Assembly: GCA_014799785.1 (NCBI GenBank)
Contig: JAAVHI010000004.1
Span: 1 to 64,000, forward strand
DNA from: Ruminococcus sp.
Lineage (GTDB): Bacteria; Bacillota; Clostridia; Oscillospirales; Ruminococcaceae
Reading direction: 5' to 3'
DNA: 64,000 bases
The translations under genes were made by a program, and so were the position numbers. The notes under the pieces are model-generated. The model was not told the DNA's origin. It saw only the letters and a program-made list of their open reading frames with translations, and did not search any database. Below, in pieces: positions 57,347-64,000 of the stretch. The first letter of the stretch is position 1. Each line of letters starts with the position of its first letter.

Positions 57347-57889
57347 ATGACGGGTACGGTTGAAAAAGTATATTCGGAAGCGGTTTTTGAGCTTGCCTGC
57401 GAGCAGGGCTGCGCGGACGAGATAAAAAAGGAGCTGGACTCTCTGGCGGTTATTTTCGGCGATAACCCCGAGCTTCCCAAGCTTCTCGGAACTCCCACGG
57501 TCACTGCGGCGGAAAAGCTGGATATCCTGGAAAAAGCCTTTAAGGGCAGGGTATCGGACATTACTTACAACTTCCTTTGTGTTATTACCGAAAAGGGACG
57601 CGCTTCTGCTGTCCCCGCGGTGGCGGAGGACTATAAGGACCGCTGGTACGAAATGAAAAATATCGCCGAGGTCAAGGTCGTTACAAGCGTTCCGCTTGAG
57701 GACGGTCTTAAAAGCAAGCTGAAAGCCAAGCTTGAAGCTGTCTACAAAAAGACGGTCATTTTAAACGAGACTGTCGATCCGTCAATTATGGGCGGAATAG
57801 TGCTGAACTACGGCGGCGCTATGATGGACGGCTCTGTAAAGTCAAGGCTTGAAGCTATTCAGAAGCAGATCAAGGGCGTTATTGCCTGA
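57347..57889 (+). CDS. atpH: F0F1 ATP synthase subunit delta
   Basis: ELPKLLGTPTVTAAEKLDIL..., VDPSIMGGIVLNYGGAMMDGSVKSRLEAI. Confidence 0.93.
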   Translation: MTGTVEKVYSEAVFELACEQGCADEIKKELDSLAVIFGDNPELPKLLGTPTVTAAEKLDILEKAFKGRVSDITYNFLCVITEKGRASAVPAVAEDYKDRWYEMKNIAEVKVVTSVPLEDGLKSKLKAKLEAVYKKTVILNETVDPSIMGGIVLNYGGAMMDGSVKSRLEAIQKQIKGVIA

Positions 57890-57939
57890 GCTGCATTATG
57901 AAAATCGGGAGACGGAGCATACACAAATGAAGTATGTAA

Positions 57940-59484
<1,545 letters not shown>

Positions 59485-59519
59485 TTGCCCCGAAACGATA
59501 AGAGAAAGGAGGGTGTCCG

Positions 59520-60404
59520 TTGGCAAGCGGTAATATGAAGGACATTAAAAGGCGTATCAAAAGCGTTGAGTCCACCATGCAGATCACCAAGGCGATGGAG
59601 CTGGTGGCTTCCTCAAAGCTGAGAAAAGCCAAGGAAAAGGCGGACAACGCCCGTCCCTACTTTAATGCCCTGTATGAAACAATGTGCGAGATACAGTCGG
59701 AAAACCCCGGCTTCTTCTCGCAGTATACCAGAAAGCGGGACGCCAAGACCGTTCTGCTGGTTGTCATCGCCGGTGACAGAGGTCTTGCGGGCGGCTTTAA
59801 CTCCAACGTTTTAAAGCTTGCTCAGGCGCGTATAGACGAGCTTAAAGGCTCGGCGGAGGTAAAGGTGCTGGCTATCGGAAAGAAGTCGGTGGAGTACTTC
59901 GCCAAGCGCGGCTATGACCTTATGGGCAGCTATCCGAATATTGCTGAGAGTCTGAAGATTCACCAGGCGGCGGATATTTCCGACGTTATCATGCAGAAAT
60001 ACGTAAGCGGCGAGATCGACAGGGTGGAGCTTTTCCACACGGAATACGTTTCTCCCCTGCTCCAGCAGGCGGAGGCTCTGGCTGTGCTTCCCATGGACGT
60101 TCGCAGCGGCGAGGACTCGGACAGCAATGAAAGGGCTAAGATCAAGGAGATACCCGTGTACGAGCCGTCCCCCGAATTTGTTTTCGACGCCATCGTTCCC
60201 AAGTATATCACGGGTATGATCTTCTGCGCCGTTGTGGACAGCTTCGCTTCGGAGCAGGCTTCACGCCGCATTGCGATGGAGAACGCTTCGGACAACGCAA
60301 GCGAAATGATATCGGATCTGTCGCTGATGTACAACCGCGCCCGTCAGGCGTCCATCACTCAGGAGATCACCGAGATCGTGGGCGGAGCGTCCGCACAGGA
60401 GTAA
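59520..60404 (+). CDS. atpG: F0F1 ATP synthase subunit gamma
   Basis: MKDIKRRIKSVESTMQITKAMELVASSKLRKAK; TTG start with AAAGGAGG upstream. Confidence 0.96.
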   Translation: MASGNMKDIKRRIKSVESTMQITKAMELVASSKLRKAKEKADNARPYFNALYETMCEIQSENPGFFSQYTRKRDAKTVLLVVIAGDRGLAGGFNSNVLKLAQARIDELKGSAEVKVLAIGKKSVEYFAKRGYDLMGSYPNIAESLKIHQAADISDVIMQKYVSGEIDRVELFHTEYVSPLLQQAEALAVLPMDVRSGEDSDSNERAKIKEIPVYEPSPEFVFDAIVPKYITGMIFCAVVDSFASEQASRRIAMENASDNASEMISDLSLMYNRARQASITQEITEIVGGASAQE

Positions 60405-60425
60405 GCGGGGAGCCCCCGCGGGCAG
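60404..60425 (+). repeat. Family-2 repeat, 5' part only (copy D)
   Basis: AGCGGGGAGCCCCCGCGGGCAG, identical to copy A over this stretch. Confidence 0.8.
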
Positions 60426-60632
60426 TCAAAACAGCTTGACAGAAAGGCTGTTTTGCGCGGAGATACATTTCGGTCAATTGCAGCTTGTTCCCCGCGCCCG
60501 AACTTCATGGGCGACCGGGGTATTGAGGAAAGAAAGGTCAGAATATGGACGGAGCGTATGCTTCTGTCCGATGTATTCGGCTTCTCTTTACTCTGTTCTC
60601 TAACATCTAATAGGGAAGGAATGATTATGTAA

Positions 60633-62036
<1,404 letters not shown>

Positions 62037-62050
62037 GGAGGTGCTTTTCT

Positions 62051-62461
62051 ATGGCAGCTTCATTTTCGCTCAGCGTAGTTACGCCCGAAAAGATTTTCTT
62101 TAAAGGTGAAACGGCACAGATAATCGTCCGCACGACCGAGGGCGATATCGGTATTCTTGCGAATCACACAAGTCTGGTAGCCGACCTGCCGTCGGGCCCC
62201 CTCAAGGTAATGCAGGCGGACGGCAGCTGGAAGGTCGCCGCTATTTCGACGGGTCTGCTCAAGGTAGGCGGAAACAAGGTGTCTATTCTTGCAAACGCTG
62301 TTGAGTGGGCGGACGAGATCGACCTCGACTGGGCAAAACGCTCCGAAGAGGACGCAAGACGCCGTCTCAAAGAACAGAACGACAAACACCAGCTCGACCT
62401 TGCGGAGTTAAAGCTCCAGAGGGCGCTGAACCGTATCAGCGTTGGTTCGGAGAACAAATAG
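62051..62461 (+). CDS. atpC: F0F1 ATP synthase subunit epsilon
   Basis: SLSVVTPEKIFFKGE, GDIGILANHTSLVADL. Confidence 0.95.
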   Translation: MAASFSLSVVTPEKIFFKGETAQIIVRTTEGDIGILANHTSLVADLPSGPLKVMQADGSWKVAAISTGLLKVGGNKVSILANAVEWADEIDLDWAKRSEEDARRRLKEQNDKHQLDLAELKLQRALNRISVGSENK

Positions 62462-62469
62462 CATTAATA

Positions 62470-62505
62470 AAACGGTATCCGTCTCAGTAAACGGATACCG
62501 TTTTT
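62470..62505 (+). terminator. atp operon terminator
   Basis: AAACGGTATCCGT ... ACGGATACCGTTTTT. Confidence 0.85.
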
Positions 62506-62524
62506 GCATGGCTTTTTAGGCAAA

Positions 62525-62566
62525 CAAAAATGTCTGCTCTATTTTTGGAGAGCAGACATTTTTTAT
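62525..62566. terminator. Second hairpin terminator, probably for the minus-strand LRR gene
   Basis: AAAATGTCTGCTCT ... AGAGCAGACATTTTTT. Confidence 0.8.
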
Positions 62567-62570
62567 TTTC

Positions 62571-63839
62571 CTATTTTTTCTCCGCGGACTTTTTCTCGGT
62601 GGACGCGCTCACCGTCTTTGACGCCTTACCCTTGACAAGCTCCGTGCCGTCGCCCTTGGTATAGGCTACGACCTTGAACCTGTACTTTGTATCGGCTTCC
62701 AGACCGCTCACCCTGCACTTGGTATTTTTAACGTCCTTGTATTTGGTGAACTTGCCCGTTTCGGAATTGTACATATAGACCTTGTACAGCTCCGCGCCCT
62801 CCACGGCGTCCCATGTCAGAGTTACCGAACTGCTTGTGGAGGTCGTCTTAAAGCCCGACGGTACAGACGGATCGTCCGTGCTTTCGTACTTGTAGGCAAT
62901 GCCGTTTTCCTCGGCGTATCTCTCAGCGTCCGAGCCCTCCGTCACAGTGAGCGTAATGGCCTGCTGAGTGATTTTTTTGTCTCCGCTGAACAGAGTGGAA
63001 TCATAAAACGCGCCGCCGTTTTTTTGGTATGTGTCGGAATCCGCGGTATAAAGATTTATCACATACAACGATTTAGTTCCGTCGGCCTTTACCGACTTTT
63101 CATTCTGTCCGTTTCCGTCAGCCGAAGAGTAATACCCTTTCTTTCCGCAGCCGTACATGTAGCCAAAAACTTCCGTTCCCACAATTTTAGTATTTTCGGG
63201 AATCCTCAGGCTTGTAAGCTTGGGACAGTTGTTGAAATTGTAACCGTATATCGCTCCCGTTTTTTCGGGAAGCTGCACCTCGGTAAGCTCAAAATTATTT
63301 TCAAAGCAGGCTCCGCTGAGACCGCCCAGCTTCGCGCCGGTTTTGGCAAAGCTGACCTTTTGCAGCTTCTGACAGCTTGCAAAAGCGTACGCGCCGATAC
63401 CGTCCGTAACGCTGCCCTTAAAGGTAACGCTTTCAAGACTCAGACAGCCCTGAAAAGCCGATTTTCCCACGCTTGCGATATTGCCGCTTACCGTCACGGT
63501 CTTAAGGTTATAGCAGTCGTAAAAAGCCATATCGCCGATATAAAAGCTTTTGGGAACTCCCGACGGAACGGAAATACTTGTTATCGTCCCGTTTGCACTG
63601 AAAGCGAACTGCCCGATACCGTCCGCGTCCGCGGGTATCTTGACCGCTCCGCCCTCGCCCGTGTAGCCGGTGATTATTCTTTTTCCGTCTATATTATCGA
63701 TAACAAAGCCGTCAGCCGTGGTCTCGGCGGATACCGCAAGCGTAACGCCAATGCTCTCCGAAATTTCGGGAACCGCCGTAAGCACGCCTGCCGCCAGCAA
63801 AGCCGCAGCCAGATATTTTACGATAGCTTTAGATTTCAT
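62571..63839 (-). CDS. Secreted BspA-type leucine-rich repeat protein with Fn3 domain
   Basis: Signal peptide; IGDMAFYDCYNLKTVTVSGNIASVGKSAFQGCLSLESVTF repeats; Fn3-like VTLTWDAVEGAELYKVYMYNSETGKFTKYKDV. Confidence 0.9.
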   Translation of the reverse strand: MKSKAIVKYLAAALLAAGVLTAVPEISESIGVTLAVSAETTADGFVIDNIDGKRIITGYTGEGGAVKIPADADGIGQFAFSANGTITSISVPSGVPKSFYIGDMAFYDCYNLKTVTVSGNIASVGKSAFQGCLSLESVTFKGSVTDGIGAYAFASCQKLQKVSFAKTGAKLGGLSGACFENNFELTEVQLPEKTGAIYGYNFNNCPKLTSLRIPENTKIVGTEVFGYMYGCGKKGYYSSADGNGQNEKSVKADGTKSLYVINLYTADSDTYQKNGGAFYDSTLFSGDKKITQQAITLTVTEGSDAERYAEENGIAYKYESTDDPSVPSGFKTTSTSSSVTLTWDAVEGAELYKVYMYNSETGKFTKYKDVKNTKCRVSGLEADTKYRFKVVAYTKGDGTELVKGKASKTVSASTEKKSAEKK

Positions 63840-64000
63840 TGAAATTCTCCTTTTCGGACATTAAAACATAGCCCGTTTCCGCAGGGGTGTTTATTTTACT
63901 TTTACCTGCCGCAATACCGCATAAAATCTTACGGATAAGATCATGCTTTATAGCTTTCCTCCTTACAGCTTTAACCATTGGAAATCATATCTCGCAGCAA

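Overview
A 64-kb chromosomal window that looks like a Ruminococcus-type (Oscillospiraceae) Firmicute; the taxonomy is inferred from gene content, codon usage and signals. Recognisable modules, left to right: a heterodimeric ABC exporter; an ABC-2 transporter with a two-component system; a chemotaxis receptor; tRNA-Thr and tRNA-Tyr; typA/bipA; TraX-like, NUDIX, YqeG and endonuclease IV genes; an array of four related lipoproteins; aroQ; a pentose glycan operon (GH27, GH43, FGGY kinase) next to a tandemly duplicated membrane protein gene; a VTC-DUF4956-CotH cluster; xylA and xylB separated by a ~6.9-kb accessory island; a DNA repair radical-SAM pair; tRNA-Arg and tRNA-Pro; a complete F-type ATP synthase operon; and an LRR/Fn3 secreted protein. 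Main discovery candidates: (1) a ~250-350 bp intergenic repeat with ordered hairpins, three copies, whose stems show compensatory base changes around conserved loops; (2) a second, ~86-bp three-hairpin repeat family (three full copies and one half copy), one of them between 23-bp direct repeats at the start of a NUDIX gene; (3) an island between xylA and xylB punctuated by a recurring 46-bp intergenic motif; (4) lipoproteins with Ig-like and IseA-like domains; (5) an ATP synthase c-subunit with a two-carboxylate Na+-type site. No CRISPR array, rRNA or transposase gene was seen. All homology calls are from memory of protein families; no searches were run.
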